DNA from: Papio anubis
Lineage: Eukaryota; Chordata; Mammalia; Primates; Cercopithecidae
Assembly: GCF_008728515.1 (NCBI RefSeq)
Contig: NC_044980.1
Span: 59,207,590-59,271,589 of the forward strand
Reading direction: 5' to 3'
DNA length: 64,000 bases
This document shows positions 63,241-64,000 of the stretch, one piece after another (position 1 is the stretch's first letter; each line of letters begins with the position of its first letter). The notes under the pieces were generated by a model, which saw only the letters and a list, made by a program, of their open reading frames with translations, ran no database searches and was not told where the DNA came from. The position numbers were made by a program, and so were the translations under genes.

Positions 63241-64000
63241 ATAACTGGAAAACACAGAAGGCAGTCTTCTCCTAATTTGCAATCTCTGGTCTGAAAACAT
63301 GGTGGGTGAGCACCATTTTCCCTAGCCTCAGCTTGCAAGCTATTTCCAACTTCCCTGCAACAAAAAGGCACAATGAATGGTAGTGATGGACAAGTTCTGG
63401 TCTGATTGATACCTCTGTAGGACAGTTAGGGCCTGAGGCTGCAGATGCTCAGGCCAGCTTACCACGACAGTGAGCAACTAATGGACCCATTTAGACACCT
63501 ACCAGTATTTTACAGAAATTCAACCCTGGAATTCCTGGAGATGCCTAAAGAGGCTGGCTGTAGCCAAGCAGGAGGGGCTCAGAGCCATGGAGATCTGTGT
63601 GCGAGTAATGCTAACGGGCTCTGTGGCTGTGAGTACAAATGGGAAAAGCCTGAGATACTAAAGCTGCAGCTCCTCATTTGCTCTCCAGCCCTTCCCCTGT
63701 ACCACCTGTAAAGCAGACACTCAAAGCTCTCTTAAAACCTGAGCAGTTACATGAAGAAGCACTTCTCCAATGTATTCTCCTGAATACACACTTGAAATTT
63801 CTCTTTCAAGACCAAAGACCCCACAAAAATGGACCAAGAAGTTACCAGAGTAACATACTCGGGTCCAGTTAGCTCGAGAAAGAATAATTATAGGATGTTT
63901 TGAGAGACTCTATTATACCATTCCCTGTTTAACTTGCAGAAGCTAATGCTGAGAGGGTTCCAGGACAGCTCTCCGTGAAGTCTTGATTCCAGCAGCTGCC
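63241..64000. other. Intronic sequence to the window edge
   Basis: No gene or repeat recognised. Confidence 0.5.

Overview
The window is primate, almost certainly human, nuclear DNA. It is packed with Alu, L1, L2, MIR and LTR copies, has one CpG island, and carries two spliced exons whose translation I recognise as the start of RGS7BP (R7BP, the membrane anchor of R7-family RGS proteins). In human this gene lies on 5q12.3. It reads on the + strand: CpG island about 42740-43620, coding exon 1 at 43415-43579, intron 1 (937 bp), exon 2 at 44517-44683, then intron 2, which runs off the right edge. No other protein gene, tRNA, rRNA or CRISPR array was found. All repeat family names come from memory of consensus sequences, without a database search.

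Layout. 1-8930 is L1 on L1: an ORF2 fragment on +, a long minus-strand L1 reaching its 5' UTR at about 7571, and older L1 pieces. 9831-14823 holds an Alu with target-site duplication (TSD), a solo MaLR LTR with TSD, an Alu with a G-rich purine tail, and a 5'-truncated L1 with a candidate TSD. 15470-20475 is a nested stack: an ancient antisense L1 split by a younger antisense L1 that itself received two Alus. 20475-25132 holds old L1 and L2 remains plus two solo LTRs with clean TSDs (a HERV-K-type LTR at 22675-23504 and a MaLR LTR at 24675-25127). 25533-29425 is an L1 running from 5' UTR to 3' tail on +, with a THE1-type LTR in its 5' UTR and most of ORF2 missing. 29548-41812 is mixed Alu, L1M, L2 and LTR. 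From there to about 46350 the sequence is free of repeats I recognise, and this stretch contains the RGS7BP promoter and first exons. Intron 2 (44684 onward) holds a cluster of MIRs, a MLT1 LTR, hAT MITEs (one MER20-like), L2, two Alus and repeat-free stretches.

Most notable points: a second 99-codon reading frame overlaps RGS7BP codons 1 to about 97 across the exon 1-2 junction and starts at an ATG 10 nt upstream of the RGS7BP start; an uninterrupted (GGAA)20 microsatellite lies 2.9 kb upstream of that start; an Alu is interrupted by a 0.1 kb LTR fragment flanked by a target-like duplication, with a similar LTR copy 1.15 kb away; and an (AAAAC)n tract occupies the branch-site zone of RGS7BP intron 1.
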